The translations under genes and the position numbers were made by a program. Shown here piece after piece: positions 15,743 through 26,800 of a DNA stretch of 64,000 nt. Location of the stretch: NCBI RefSeq assembly GCF_037414475.1, contig NZ_CP147913.1, forward strand, positions 6,632,001 through 6,696,000. Direction: 5' to 3'. The first letter of the stretch is position 1. Each line of letters starts with the position of its first letter. Below the pieces are notes generated by a model. That model was not told the origin of the DNA. It did no database searches and saw only the letters and a program-made list of their open reading frames with translations. Source of the DNA: Myxococcus stipitatus. GTDB taxonomy: Bacteria; Myxococcota; Myxococcia; Myxococcales; Myxococcaceae.

Positions 15743-18700
15743 ATGGACAAGAACAAGATCATCGAAGCCGCCGCGAAGCTGGTCGCGAAGGGCGCGTACG
15801 ACAAGGCCATCAAGGAGTACCAGAAGGTCCTGGAGGTCGACCCGAAGGACATCCGGGTCCTCCAGAAGATGGGGGAGCTGTACCAGAAGAAGAATGACAA
15901 CGCCCAGGCGGCGCACTTCTTCACCAAGGTCGCGGAGAGCTACTCCTCGGACGGCTTCTTCCTCAAGGCCGTCGCCCTCTACAAGCAGGTCCTCAAGCTC
16001 AACCCGAACCTGCTTGAGGTGAATCTCAAGCTGGCGGAGCTGCACCAGCAACTCGGGCTGATGTCCGAGGCGATGGCGTACTTCCAGATCGTCGCCAACC
16101 ACTACGACAAGGCGGGCGACACCAAGGCGTCGCTCGACACCTTGAAGAAGATGGTGGACCTCGACCCCGAGAACGTGGCGTCGAAGATCAAGCTCGCGGA
16201 GCTCTACGCACGCGAGAACATGACGCGCGAGGCGATCCAGGAGTTCAAGCGCGCCGCCGAGTACCTCAAGCGCAACAGCCGAGGTGACGACTGGGCCCGC
16301 GTCGCGGAGCGCCTGTCCACGCTCGAGCCGGACAACCTGCCGCTGGCCAAGGAGCTGGCCACTTCGTACCTGCAGCGTGGAGACCAGAAGCGCGCGCTGG
16401 CGAAGTTGCAGGTGTGTTTCAAGGCGGATGGCCGCGACGTGGAGACGCTGTCTCTCCTGGCCCAGGCATTCCAGGGACTGGGGCAGACCTCCAAGACGGT
16501 GTCCGTCTACAAGGAGCTGGCGAAGATTCATCAGGAGCGCGGCCGTCTCACCGAGGCCGAGGCCGTCTGGACGCAGATCGAGGTGTTGGACCCCAGCGAT
16601 CCAGACCTGCTCGCGCGACGTGCTCCCGCGCCTTCCGCCCCCGCTCCCGCCGCGCCGCAGCCCATGGCGCCGCAGCCCGCGCCCCAGCCGGCCCCGCGCG
16701 CCGCTCCGCAACCCGCGCCTGCTCCCGCGGCCGCCGCGCCGCAGCCCATCGCGCCGCCACCTCCGCAGCCCGCGGCGGGACTGGCTCGCGAGCAGTTGGC
16801 CAAGCTGCTCACGGAGACGGACGTCTACGTGAAGTACGGGCTCCACGACAAAGCGCTGGAGCACCTGCGGAAGATCTTCTCCGTCGACCCGGAGAACCTG
16901 GACGCGCACGAGAAGGCGTACCAGATCTACGTGGCGTCGGGGAACGCGGCGCAGGCGTCCGAGCAGCTCCTCAACGTGCTGCGCCTGTGCACGCGCGCCG
17001 CGGACTCGACGCGCGCGCAGCCGTATCTGGCGACCATCCTCCAGCAGAACCCCGCCCACCCCGAGGTGCCGGCCTTCTTGTCGGTGTTGCGCGTGGAAGG
17101 GCCGGTGTCGGCGGCTCCGTCCTCCGTGGCGGTGGAGTCGGTGGGTGAGGACGCCATCCTCGTGGACTCGAGCGACGACGAGGTGCTCGTCGCGCCGCCT
17201 CCCGAGGACGCGCTGCTGCACCCGCCCGGGGACGAGCTGGCCCTGGCCACGCTTCCGTCGAGCGAGTCGGACGAGGTCATCGACGACGAGGGCGAGGCCT
17301 CCGTCGTCAGTGAGGAGGCGCTCGTCGGAGAGGCCATCACCTCCGGAGAGCACGACGTCTTCGACACGCCCGCGCCAGAGGACCTGGCGGCGTCCTCGAT
17401 GGACGAGATGCTCGTGTCCGGCGACGACGACGGCATGGTGTTGACGGACGAGCCGGGCCTTGCGTCTTCGGACGACGAGCCGCTCGTCGAATCCGCCGAC
17501 ATGGACGCGCCGTTCGCGGGTGACGAAGGTCTGTCGCTGGGCGATTCGGAGGACGTGGCGACGTCCGCGTCGATGGCGGCGATGTCGCTGGGCGACGAGG
17601 ACGACCCGCCTCCGACGATGGTGCGCGCGCCCACGCGGGCGCTGCTCGATGAGGCCGCGCCTTCCACGTTCAAGCAGCCGACGCTCGTCGAAGAGGCGTC
17701 GCTGGACGTGGACGAGATTCCCACGCGGGTGGGCATCGCTCCGCTGGACGCCTCGATGCTCGACGGCCTCGAGGACCTCGAGCAGGCGGCTCCTGGCTCC
17801 GAGATGCCCTCGTTGGGCGATGACTTCGAGGACGAGGAGCCCACCGCTTCGCATGCTGTGGTGTCGCTGGGCGACACCTCCCTGGAAGAGCCCGAGCTCT
17901 CCTCCGGATTCGAAGCCATCGAAGACCCCGAGCCCGAGCCTGAACCCGAGGCTGCTCCCGAGTTCGACACCGCATCCTCCTTCGACCCGGCCGAGGCCGA
18001 GACGTTCGAAGAGCCCGAGCAGCCGACGCCGACGGATTTCTCGGCCGAGGGCGCGAGCGAGGACGAAGAGGAGCCCGCGGCGGAGGAGTGCGACGAGGCC
18101 TCCTTCTTCCTGGACCAGGGCCTGTTGGAAGAGGCCCGAGAAATCCTCGAGACGGTGTCGATCGCCTTCCCGGGCCATGCGCGCGCCAGCGAGCTGATGG
18201 AGCGCCTGGAGGCGCTCGAGGCCAGCGGCGGGGCGGCGCCGGAGGAAGAGCCGCTGGAGCCCGTCTCGGTGCCCTCCGTGCAGCCGGTGACGGAGGCGGC
18301 GGGAGAGCGGGACGCGTTCGACCTGGCGGCGGAGCTGGCCGGCGAAATCGACAACCTGGGCGACGACACCGCGGCGGCGGTGCCGGCGGAAGAGGACTTC
18401 CAGTACTCGGTGGAGGAGGTGTTCTCCGAGTTCAAGAAGAGCCTGGCCAAGGTGGTGAAGCCCGAGGACGTGGACACGCACTACGACCTGGGCATCGCCT
18501 ACAAGGAGATGGGCCTCCTGGACGACGCGCTCCACGAGTTCGAGGTGGCGCGCCAGGGGAGTGTCGGCACCAAGCGCGAGCTGGACTGCGTGACGATGAT
18601 GGGGATGTTGCACCTGCTGCGTGGCGACGCGAGCGCGGCGGTGGAGACGTTCCGCGAAGGTCTGGCGAGTCCGCATGCCTCGGGTGAGGCGGCGAAGGCG

Positions 18701-18982
18701 TTGGGCTTCGAGCTGGCGGTGGCCTGGGAGGCCCAGGGTGAGCCGGGCAAGGCGCTGCACCACTACCAGCGTGTGGCGGCGATGGATGCGAAGTACCGCG
18801 ACGTGGGGACGCAGGTCTCCCGGCTCGCGGCGAGTACTCAGCCGGAGGAGGACCCCTTGCCCACGCCCGCGCCCGCCGCGGTGAATGGTGCCAAGGCCCA
18901 TGGTGCCGCGCCCGCGGCGGTGGCCAATCCTCCGGTGCCAGCGGCCGGCGCGCCCAAGGCGCGCAAGGTCGGTTACGTGTAG
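15743..18982 (+). CDS. sgmX: SgmX-like TPR protein, pilus activator
   Basis: A 1079-residue cytoplasmic TPR protein. TPR repeats fill about residues 1-290, a Pro/Ala linker covers 293-347, further TPRs 350-455, a very acidic linker (Asp/Glu/Ser-rich) about 466-785, and a last TPR block about 785-1030, ending in an Ala/Pro tail. There is no signal peptide. The architecture and the location, six genes beyond pilQ after the Roadblock, efp, accB and accC genes, match M. xanthus SgmX (MXAN_5766, from memory). SgmX is recruited by MglA-GTP to the leading pole through its C-terminal TPRs and stimulates pilus extension. The name rests on architecture and synteny. Confidence 0.85.
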   Translation: MDKNKIIEAAAKLVAKGAYDKAIKEYQKVLEVDPKDIRVLQKMGELYQKKNDNAQAAHFFTKVAESYSSDGFFLKAVALYKQVLKLNPNLLEVNLKLAELHQQLGLMSEAMAYFQIVANHYDKAGDTKASLDTLKKMVDLDPENVASKIKLAELYARENMTREAIQEFKRAAEYLKRNSRGDDWARVAERLSTLEPDNLPLAKELATSYLQRGDQKRALAKLQVCFKADGRDVETLSLLAQAFQGLGQTSKTVSVYKELAKIHQERGRLTEAEAVWTQIEVLDPSDPDLLARRAPAPSAPAPAAPQPMAPQPAPQPAPRAAPQPAPAPAAAAPQPIAPPPPQPAAGLAREQLAKLLTETDVYVKYGLHDKALEHLRKIFSVDPENLDAHEKAYQIYVASGNAAQASEQLLNVLRLCTRAADSTRAQPYLATILQQNPAHPEVPAFLSVLRVEGPVSAAPSSVAVESVGEDAILVDSSDDEVLVAPPPEDALLHPPGDELALATLPSSESDEVIDDEGEASVVSEEALVGEAITSGEHDVFDTPAPEDLAASSMDEMLVSGDDDGMVLTDEPGLASSDDEPLVESADMDAPFAGDEGLSLGDSEDVATSASMAAMSLGDEDDPPPTMVRAPTRALLDEAAPSTFKQPTLVEEASLDVDEIPTRVGIAPLDASMLDGLEDLEQAAPGSEMPSLGDDFEDEEPTASHAVVSLGDTSLEEPELSSGFEAIEDPEPEPEPEAAPEFDTASSFDPAEAETFEEPEQPTPTDFSAEGASEDEEEPAAEECDEASFFLDQGLLEEAREILETVSIAFPGHARASELMERLEALEASGGAAPEEEPLEPVSVPSVQPVTEAAGERDAFDLAAELAGEIDNLGDDTAAAVPAEEDFQYSVEEVFSEFKKSLAKVVKPEDVDTHYDLGIAYKEMGLLDDALHEFEVARQGSVGTKRELDCVTMMGMLHLLRGDASAAVETFREGLASPHASGEAAKALGFELAVAWEAQGEPGKALHHYQRVAAMDAKYRDVGTQVSRLAASTQPEEDPLPTPAPAAVNGAKAHGAAPAAVANPPVPAAGAPKARKVGYV

Positions 18983-19006
18983 TTGCCCCCGAGGTCCGGC
19001 GAGCCC

Positions 19007-19951
19007 ATGACGACCTACCTCGATTTCTTCGACCTCACGCAGGAGCCCTTCTCCAACGCTCCGGTGAGCCGGTTCTATTACAACTCGGCGCAGCACTCGC
19101 AGGCGCTCACCCGGCTGATGCACGCGGTGAGCTACATGAAGGGCCTGTCCATCCTCGTGGGCGACATCGGCGCGGGGAAGACGACGCTGGCCCGCCGGAT
19201 GCTCGACTCACTGCCCGAGTCCGAGTACGAGGCCGCGCTGCTGGTCATCATCCACTCGGGCATCACCGCCAACTGGCTCTTGCGGCGCATCGCCCTGCAG
19301 CTGGGCGTGGAGAATCCCGCGCAGGAGAAGCTGGCGCTCCTGTCGCAGCTCTACCAGCGGCTCCTGCAAATCTACGAGTCCGGCAAGAAGGCCGTCGTCC
19401 TCATCGACGAAGCGCAGATGCTGGAGACGCGCGAGTTGATGGAGGAGTTCCGCGGCCTGCTGAACCTGGAGGTGCCGGAGCGCAAGCTCATCTCGTTCGT
19501 CTTCTTCGGCCTGCCGGAGATTGAGAAGAACCTGAAGCTGGACCCGCCGCTCGCTCAGCGCGTGGCCATGCGCTACAAGCTGGAGCCCTTCACCGCCGAG
19601 TCCACCGAGGCCTACATCAAGCACCGCCTCCGGCTCGCGGGCTGCCCGCGCATGCCGTTCTCGCCCGAGGCCCTGCTGGCGGTGCACGAGCACTCGTCCG
19701 GTTCGCCGCGTGTCATCAACACCTTGTGCGACAACGCCCTCTTCGAGGCGTTCCTCGCGCGCGCGGAGACCGTCTCCGCGGAGTTGGTGCATCGCATCGG
19801 AAAGAATCTGGGACTCCAGGGCATCAATGCGGCTGCCCCAGGAGCAGGCGAGGGAGCAAGCGCCCCGGCGACGAGCCTGCCCCGAGCGTCGAACAACAAG
19901 CTCGACCTGGCGGAGATAGACCGCTACCTCGAAGGGCTGGGTAAGCTCTAG
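19007..19951 (+). CDS. ExeA/GspA-like AAA+ ATPase
   Basis: A 314-residue cytoplasmic ATPase of the ExeA/GspA type. It opens with MTTYLDFFDLTQEPFSNAP, typical of this family, then Walker A GDIGAGKTT (about residues 48-56), Walker B VVLIDEAQML, and an arginine-rich sensor region near PLAQRVAMRY. ExeA of Aeromonas helps the ExeD secretin assemble, but its C-terminal peptidoglycan-binding part is absent here; the tail is short and Ala/Pro-rich. Start 19007 was chosen over TTG 18983 because MTTYLDFF is the conserved beginning. It lies 24 bases after sgmX and five before tamB. A role in pilus or polarity control is possible but only inferred. Confidence 0.85.
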   Translation: MTTYLDFFDLTQEPFSNAPVSRFYYNSAQHSQALTRLMHAVSYMKGLSILVGDIGAGKTTLARRMLDSLPESEYEAALLVIIHSGITANWLLRRIALQLGVENPAQEKLALLSQLYQRLLQIYESGKKAVVLIDEAQMLETRELMEEFRGLLNLEVPERKLISFVFFGLPEIEKNLKLDPPLAQRVAMRYKLEPFTAESTEAYIKHRLRLAGCPRMPFSPEALLAVHEHSSGSPRVINTLCDNALFEAFLARAETVSAELVHRIGKNLGLQGINAAAPGAGEGASAPATSLPRASNNKLDLAEIDRYLEGLGKL

Positions 19952-19956
19952 GGGCT

Positions 19957-22900
19957 TTGGCCACGCAGAGCCGCAAGGGTGCGCTTCGAGCGCTGTTGCT
20001 CGTGCTCCTCGTCATATCGGGGAGTGTGCTCGCTTTGCGCATGCCCGGGACTTGGGACGTGGCCTGCACGATGGCTCGGCGCCATCTGCCGGACGTGCTC
20101 GGGCTGGACGTAGGTATTGGCCGCTGTGAGCTGGACCCGCTGGGCTCGCGAGTGGTGGTGCATGGCTTCTCGCTCTTCCTGCCGGGCGAGGACACGCCGC
20201 TGGTGGCGGCGGACACCGCGGAAGTCCAGTTCGGTTTCCTGCGGCCCTTCTCTGGTCGTCTGTCGCTGGCGCTGGTTCGCGCCGAACGGCCTCGCGTGAC
20301 GTTGGATGTGTCGCGCCCGTCGGCGGAGCCCTCGAAGAAGTCGCAGGGGTGCTTCCTCGCGCCGCTCGAGCACGTGCGCGTGGCGAAGCTGGACATCACG
20401 GGCGCGGAGCTGCGGCTGACGCTGCCCGAGGGCCGCCGCGTCGAGGTCGCCGACTTGGACGTGCGCTGGACGGAGCGCTGGGGCGCCATCGAGCTGGACG
20501 CGGAGGCGCGCCGGGGACTCGTGCGGCTGGGCGCGAACGGCCAGGAGCTGGCGCTTCAGCGGCTGGCCATCGCCGGCGCCTTGGACCCGGATGAGGAGTT
20601 GCTGGAGCTCGAGCGCGCGGAGGTGTCATTGGATGACATCAGTACCTCCGTGTCGGGGCGGGTGGACTCGCTCTGTCAGCCGCACCTGGCGCTGGACGCG
20701 CAGGTCTTCCTGCCGCTGCGGACGTTGTCTCAAGCGAAGCTCGTGCCGAAGCAGGCCACGGGACATCTGTGGAGCCGCGTGTCCATCGCGGGCAAGCCGG
20801 AGGCCCCGGCCGTGTCGTTGGAGCTGTCGGGCAATGGTCTGGGCTACGACAGGTTTGGTCCCGCCAACATCTCCGCGCGCCTGTCGTACTCGGGAGACGA
20901 GGTTCGCATCGAGGACGTGACGGTGCCGGTGGGCGTGGGCAAGGTGCATGTCTCCGGCAAGCTGGGGCTGACGCCGTTGTTCCCGCTGGAGGTGAGCGTG
21001 AAGACGGAGGATGCGTCGCTGGGGCGCATCCTGGACAAGGCGGGGGTGAAGGGCGCGTGGGTGGATTTCCCGGCCACGCTCGATGCGCAGCTCAGCGGCA
21101 ACCTGTTCCCACGCTTCTCGCTGTCGGGGCCCCTCGACTTGCGCACCGGGAAGTTCACGCTGGCGACACGGCCCTTCGATGCGCCCTCGACGGATGGGCT
21201 CACCATCCTGGAGTTCGACAAGGCGCGCGCGCAGGCGCAGGTGAGGCTCCAGACGGACCGGGTGTCCTTCAATCACATCACCGCGGAGGCGGGACAATCG
21301 AAGGTGGAGGGGGACGTGGCGCTGCTCATCGGCAGCGTGCTGGGCTTGGACATCCACGGCCAGGGAGAGCTGGACCTGTCGGACTTCGGCCACATCGCGG
21401 GGCTGAAGTGGGCGGGGCGCGGGAACGCCACGTACTCGGTGACGGGCCCGGCGTCGCGCGTGAAGGTGGAGTCCGGTTTGTCGTTCCGCGACTTCGTCTT
21501 CTGGGGCTTCTCGATGGGGGTGCTCCAGGGGAAGTTGAACTACTCCGATGGCGTGCTGGCCTTCCCGTCCTTCACCGGCCAGAAGGGGCGCACGCAGTAC
21601 TTCGGCAAGGCCGCGGTGGGCTTCGGGCGTCTGCTCAACCTGCGTCTCGAGGTGAATGTCCCGCAGGGCCGCACCGAGGACCTGGTGGACGTGGTGGCGG
21701 GACTGACGCCGGCGCTCGCGGTGATGCAGGGCACGCTGACGGGCACGGCGTCCGGGCGGGTGGAGGTGGACAGCCCCGTGGAGCGGTTGGAGGGACTGGT
21801 CGCCTTCGACGTGAAGGACACCGCGTACTACGGACGCAGGATGGGGGATGGCTCGGCGCGGCTGCGCTTCGTGGATGGCAAGTCCATGGTGCTCGAGCGC
21901 ACGGAGCTGCGCGGGCCGCTGGGCCGCACGTGGGCGGAGGGCACGTTGTTGTTCGCGGGAGGGTTGGACTACCGCTTTGGTGGCGACAAGCTGTCGCTGG
22001 CGGAGACGGTGGGGCCGGACGTCGCGAACCGCATGGGCATCCAGGGGACGCTCGAGATGGACGGCGTCGTGTCGGGCACCTCGGAGGTGCCGGTGGTGGA
22101 CGTCACGCTGAAGTCGCCGCGAGTCACCTTCGCCGACCGGAGCCTGGGCGCCATGGACCTCACCGGGCGGCTGGTGGGCAAGGAGCTCGAGGTGTGGGGC
22201 CGTCCGTTCCAGGATGCGGACGGCCGCGTGAAGATGAAGGTGCAGGACACGTGGCCCTATGACGCCACGCTGTCGTTGTCGCTGCCGGAAATCCGTCCGC
22301 TGCTTCCCTCGGAGCCATTGTGGGCCGGTGTCTCCGGCTCGGTGAGGGGCTGGCTCACGGCGAAGGGGCCGTTGATGGAGCCGCAGTCCGCGCACCTCCG
22401 CGCGCAGGTGGAGAAGCTGGTGCTGTCGCGCAACGACGTGCGCGGAGAGAACGCCACGCCCATCCTCCTCTCCTACGAGAAGAACAAGCTGGACGTTCAG
22501 CCCTTCCGCTTCCACGGGCCCTATGTCGACTTGAACATGGGCGGGTGGATGACCACGGCGGGCGGCATCGGGCTGACGCTTCGCGGAGGCGGAGACCTGC
22601 GCGTGTTGGAGTCGCTCGCGCCCGCGTTGGTGGAGCGCGCCACGGGCAAGGTCAGCGTGGACGCCGAGGCCACGGGCACGCTGGAGGCGCCGTCGGTGGT
22701 GGGCAGCGCGGAGTTGTCCGAGGTGCGCGTGGCGATGCGGGACCTGCCCGTCAACATCCGCAACCTCTCGGCCCGCGCGGAGCTGACGGGCCAGCGCATG
22801 CTGCTGGAGCATCTGCAGGGGCAGCTCAACGAAGGGCGCATCTCCGCGCGCGGGGACATCCGGCTCGCGCGCTTCCTGCCTCAGCGGCTGGGCCTCACGG

Positions 22901-23886
22901 TGCAGTTGGATGAGGTGCCCTACCGGCTCACCGAGGACCTGCCCGCGACCTTCTCCGGACTGCTCCAGGTGGTGGGGCCGCCGCGTGGCTTCACCGTCAC
23001 GGGGGGCCTGGACATCGTCAAGATGCGCTACCAGAAGGCGCTGGACGTGGATTCGCTGCTCAAGTCCATGCAGAAGCGCTCGTCGTCGGCCTCCGCGTCG
23101 AACACCGTGTCGGGTGAGCTGCAGAAGCCCTGGGTCATCTGGGATGTGAACGTCCACTTCGGGGACGTGCGCGTGGACAACAACCTGGCCAAGGCGCGGA
23201 TGCTGGGCGATGTCCGGCTGACGGGGACGGACCTGCGGCCAGGGTTGCTGGGCCGGGTGGAGCTGGCCGAGGGCAGCCAGGCGTTCTTCCGCAACAACCC
23301 CTTCACCATCCGCCAGGGGCAGATGGAGTTCCAGGACGCCAACAGCCTGGAGCCCGTCTTCGAGGTCCAGGCCCAGACGCAGGTGCGCGAGTACGTGGTG
23401 AAGCTGCACGCCTTCGGCAAACCCTCGGACCCGCAAATCCTCCTGTCCTCGGAGCCGGCCCTGGTGGAAGGCGATATCGTCTCCTTGCTCACCCTGGGTT
23501 TCACCTCGTCGGACCGGGAGACCGCGGCCTCGGCGGGGGCCGGGCTGGCGGCCGAGGCCCTGTTCAACGTCTCGGGTCTGGACCGGCAGGTCCAGCGATT
23601 CCTCCCCAGCAATCCGGTGTTGAGGGACCTGTCCCTCCAGATTTCCACCACCTACAACGACGCCACCCGACAAGCGGAGCCCACCGCGCAACTGGAGTCG
23701 AAGTTCCTGAGCGAGCAGCTTAAAGTCGGGATGACTCAACCGGTGAGTGGGCGCGGAACGCGGGCGCGCGCCGAGTACCGCTTCGACGACCGACTTTCCG
23801 CGCAGGCCCAGTGGGACAACGAGAACAGCGAAGCCTCGTTTGGAAACCTCGGGCTCGAGCTGAAGCTGAGCTGGGAGGTCGAGTAG
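19957..23886 (+). CDS. tamB: TamB-like protein (DUF490, AsmA-related)
   Basis: A 1309-residue envelope protein with one N-terminal membrane anchor (about residues 10-28) and a long beta-rich periplasmic body of repeating DUF490/AsmA-like groove segments; the conserved TamB C-terminal domain lies at about 1000-1309 (for example DPQILLSSEPALVEGDIVSLLTLG and the end LGLELKLSWEVE). TamB spans the periplasm, partners with the Omp85 protein TamA and is implicated in outer-membrane protein insertion and phospholipid transport. The start is a TTG five bases after the previous stop, which suggests coupling; the exact start is uncertain. The next gene, an Omp85 protein, overlaps its 3' end. Confidence 0.92.
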   Translation: MATQSRKGALRALLLVLLVISGSVLALRMPGTWDVACTMARRHLPDVLGLDVGIGRCELDPLGSRVVVHGFSLFLPGEDTPLVAADTAEVQFGFLRPFSGRLSLALVRAERPRVTLDVSRPSAEPSKKSQGCFLAPLEHVRVAKLDITGAELRLTLPEGRRVEVADLDVRWTERWGAIELDAEARRGLVRLGANGQELALQRLAIAGALDPDEELLELERAEVSLDDISTSVSGRVDSLCQPHLALDAQVFLPLRTLSQAKLVPKQATGHLWSRVSIAGKPEAPAVSLELSGNGLGYDRFGPANISARLSYSGDEVRIEDVTVPVGVGKVHVSGKLGLTPLFPLEVSVKTEDASLGRILDKAGVKGAWVDFPATLDAQLSGNLFPRFSLSGPLDLRTGKFTLATRPFDAPSTDGLTILEFDKARAQAQVRLQTDRVSFNHITAEAGQSKVEGDVALLIGSVLGLDIHGQGELDLSDFGHIAGLKWAGRGNATYSVTGPASRVKVESGLSFRDFVFWGFSMGVLQGKLNYSDGVLAFPSFTGQKGRTQYFGKAAVGFGRLLNLRLEVNVPQGRTEDLVDVVAGLTPALAVMQGTLTGTASGRVEVDSPVERLEGLVAFDVKDTAYYGRRMGDGSARLRFVDGKSMVLERTELRGPLGRTWAEGTLLFAGGLDYRFGGDKLSLAETVGPDVANRMGIQGTLEMDGVVSGTSEVPVVDVTLKSPRVTFADRSLGAMDLTGRLVGKELEVWGRPFQDADGRVKMKVQDTWPYDATLSLSLPEIRPLLPSEPLWAGVSGSVRGWLTAKGPLMEPQSAHLRAQVEKLVLSRNDVRGENATPILLSYEKNKLDVQPFRFHGPYVDLNMGGWMTTAGGIGLTLRGGGDLRVLESLAPALVERATGKVSVDAEATGTLEAPSVVGSAELSEVRVAMRDLPVNIRNLSARAELTGQRMLLEHLQGQLNEGRISARGDIRLARFLPQRLGLTVQLDEVPYRLTEDLPATFSGLLQVVGPPRGFTVTGGLDIVKMRYQKALDVDSLLKSMQKRSSSASASNTVSGELQKPWVIWDVNVHFGDVRVDNNLAKARMLGDVRLTGTDLRPGLLGRVELAEGSQAFFRNNPFTIRQGQMEFQDANSLEPVFEVQAQTQVREYVVKLHAFGKPSDPQILLSSEPALVEGDIVSLLTLGFTSSDRETAASAGAGLAAEALFNVSGLDRQVQRFLPSNPVLRDLSLQISTTYNDATRQAEPTAQLESKFLSEQLKVGMTQPVSGRGTRARAEYRFDDRLSAQAQWDNENSEASFGNLGLELKLSWEVE

Positions 23887-26800
23887 CCCGCACCACCGCG
23901 GTGGTGCTGGGTCTGTGGTTGTGTGTCCTGAGTTCGAGCGCCTCGCGAGCGCAAGCCTCCTCCGATGGTGTCTCCGGCCAGAACGTGGTGGCCGTGGAGC
24001 TGCATCTGCCTGGCGGTGTGGACGCGCAGGGATTGAGCGCGCTCGTGGCGGTGCACAAGGGGCAGGTCCTGACGGCGGGGACGGTGCGTCGCTCGGTGGA
24101 GCGGCTCTGGGCCACGGGCCGCTTCGCGGATGTGGTGGCGCGCGCGGAGGAGGTCCCCGGCGGCGTCCGCGTCGTGTTCCAGCTCACCCCCGTGTCGAGG
24201 CTCGCCCGGCTGCGCTTCGAGGGCAACGTGGTGATGTCGGCCGCGGAGCTCCTGGATGCCAGTGGACTTCTGGAGGGAGGGCCGCTGGACGGAGAGGAGC
24301 TGGAGGGCGCGGTGTCGTCCGTGCTCCAAGCGTATCAGCGCAAGGGCTACGACTCGGTGAAGGTGACCGCGAGGCAGGAGCCCGTGACGGACGGCGTGGC
24401 CGTGTCGCTGCTCGTCGCCGAGGGACAGCCGACGCGTGTCCGTCAGGTGAGCTTCTCAGGCAGTCCTGGCCTGCCGCTTCCCCAGTTGTTGGAGTCGCTG
24501 GCGATGCGTCCGGGCGAGGTGTTCGACCGGGTGCGGCTGGATGCGGGGCTGGACCACCTGCGCACGCTCTTGCGCGAGGCGGGGTACTGGCGCGCCCAGG
24601 TGGGGACGCCGTCGGTGCTCGTGGAGGGGAACTCCGCGTCGGTGGCGGTGCCGTTGTCGGCGGGGCCGAAGTACCAGGTGCGCTTCCATGGCAACCATCG
24701 CTTCTCCTCCGAACTCCTGCAGCGAGTGCTCGCGCACGACGCCGCGGAACCGCTCGACGAGGTGGTGGCGGGGCGGTTGGCCCGGCGGGTGGAGTCGTTC
24801 TACCGGCACCGGGGCTTTCACGACGCGAAGGTGCGTTCACGCGAGGTGGTGAGGCCGGATGGTGAGGTGGCGGTGCTCGCGTTCGACGTGGACGAGGGAC
24901 AGCTCCTGCGTGTCTCCGAGGTCCGCTTCCACGGCAACGACTCGCTGGGCTCGAAGACGCTGAGGGCTCACCTGGCCGAGCGCATTCGCGCGAGCGAGCA
25001 TCAACCCGAACTGGACCTGCGACTCCTGGACGACCCACTGGACGTGGAGGGTCGTCATGGCCGCGAAGGCCCCTCGCTGGAGCCGATACCGGACCCTGCC
25101 TCGGTGTACGTCGAGGAGGCGTGGCTGGACGCGACGGAGTCGATGATGGAGGCGTACCGCGAGCGGGGTTTCCTGTCCTCGACGGTGACGTTCCGTGGGT
25201 TGACGGTGGACTCGCGGACGCGGACCGCCGTGGCCGACTTCGACGTGGAGGAGGGGCCCCAAGCGCGGGTGACGGAGATTCGCTACGAGGGGATTCCCGA
25301 GGGCATGACGGCGCTCACGGAGCGCGGCGGGCTGGGCGTGCAGAAGGGGCTTCCGCTGAGCTTCGAGGCGGTGGAGGCGGCGCGCCTGTCGCTCGAGCGG
25401 GGGCTGGCGCAGCAGGGCTATCTCTTCGCGCGAGTCACCACGGAGTCCTCCGTGGGCGAGGACGGTCAGGCCGCGACGGTGGTGTTCCGCGCGGACGCGG
25501 GTCCCCAGGTGAAGGTGGGCCGGGTGCTGGTGCAGGGGTTGACTCGCACGGACCCGGACCTGGTGATGGCGAACCTGAACCTGGAGGCTGGCAAGCCGCT
25601 GGCTCCCGACGCATTGCTGGAGGGACAGCGCAGGCTCGCGCGTCTGGGACTGTTCCGGCAGGTGGACGTCGCGCTCGCGGACCCCTCGCGTCGCGAGTCC
25701 ACCAAGGACGTGGTGGTGACGGTGCACGAGCGTCCCCGCTTGGATGGCCAGGTGTCCGGTGGCTACTTCCTGGTGGACGGTCCTCGCATCACGCTGGACA
25801 CGACGTATCGCAACCTCGATGGGTTGGGACTCAGCCTGCTGGCGCGCGGGAAGGTGAACTACGCGGGGTGGAGCGCGGAGGCGTTGTCGGCGGACCGGCG
25901 CATCGCGTGTCAGCAGTCAGGCGGCGCGGCCTCCGCGGGCTGCGACGTGGAGCTCCAGGGACTGAGTGGACTGGGCGGACGCGGCAACCTGGCCTTGTCG
26001 CAGCCGCGCTTGTTCTTCCTCCTGCCCTTCGAGGTGGGCGCGCGCCTGGACTTGATCGCCGAGCGCGTGCACCGGCCCTCGTATGTGTCCACGCGGTTCG
26101 CCGCGGCCGCGGCGCTGGACTGGGCGGTGACGTCCTGGTTCAGCACCTCGCTGTCCTACGAAGTGGAGTACAACCGGCTGCGTTCGCGCGCGGGAGTGTT
26201 GGAGCTGCTCAACCGCGCCGACCAGGAGCGCCTGCGTTATCCCTTCGGCGACTTCGCGCTGCACTCGCTGCGGCCGTCCATCACGCTCGACTTCCGGGAT
26301 GACCCGGCCAATCCTCGCCGAGGGCTGGTGCTCATCAGCAGCGCGGAGCTCACGCGAGGCATCAGCGTGGCGCCCACGGATGTGGCGGGCAACCCCGCGG
26401 CGGCCTTCCCCATCAACGGCGTGAAGCTGTCGAGCAACCTGAGCGGCTACATCCCCCTGGGGCGGCGGGCCAGCCTCGCGCTGTCGGCGCGTGCGGGGAC
26501 CATCATCCCGCTGGAGCTGGGGGCTCAGACCATCGGGTCGAAGCTGTTCTACCTGGGAGGTTCATCGAGCCTTCGCGGCTTCCGGGAGGACGGTGTGCTG
26601 CCGGAGGACGTGCGTGAGGCGCTGCATGAGCGGTTGGCGGCGTGCCGCTCGCTCATCAATCCGGTGGGCTGTTCGGGAGAGCTGAAGGCGGTGCTCGCGG
26701 GGCAGGTGCCGGCGAGCCAGGGCGGTGAGCTCTTCACGTTGGGCAAGGCGGAGCTGCGCGTGCCGGCGCTCGCGTCGTTGGACTTGGGGTTGTTCCTGGA

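Noticed and set aside
13967..19123. 1718-residue open frame antisense to accC, sgmX and neighbours
   Set aside because: Arg/His/Gly-rich low-complexity translation opposite well-supported genes.
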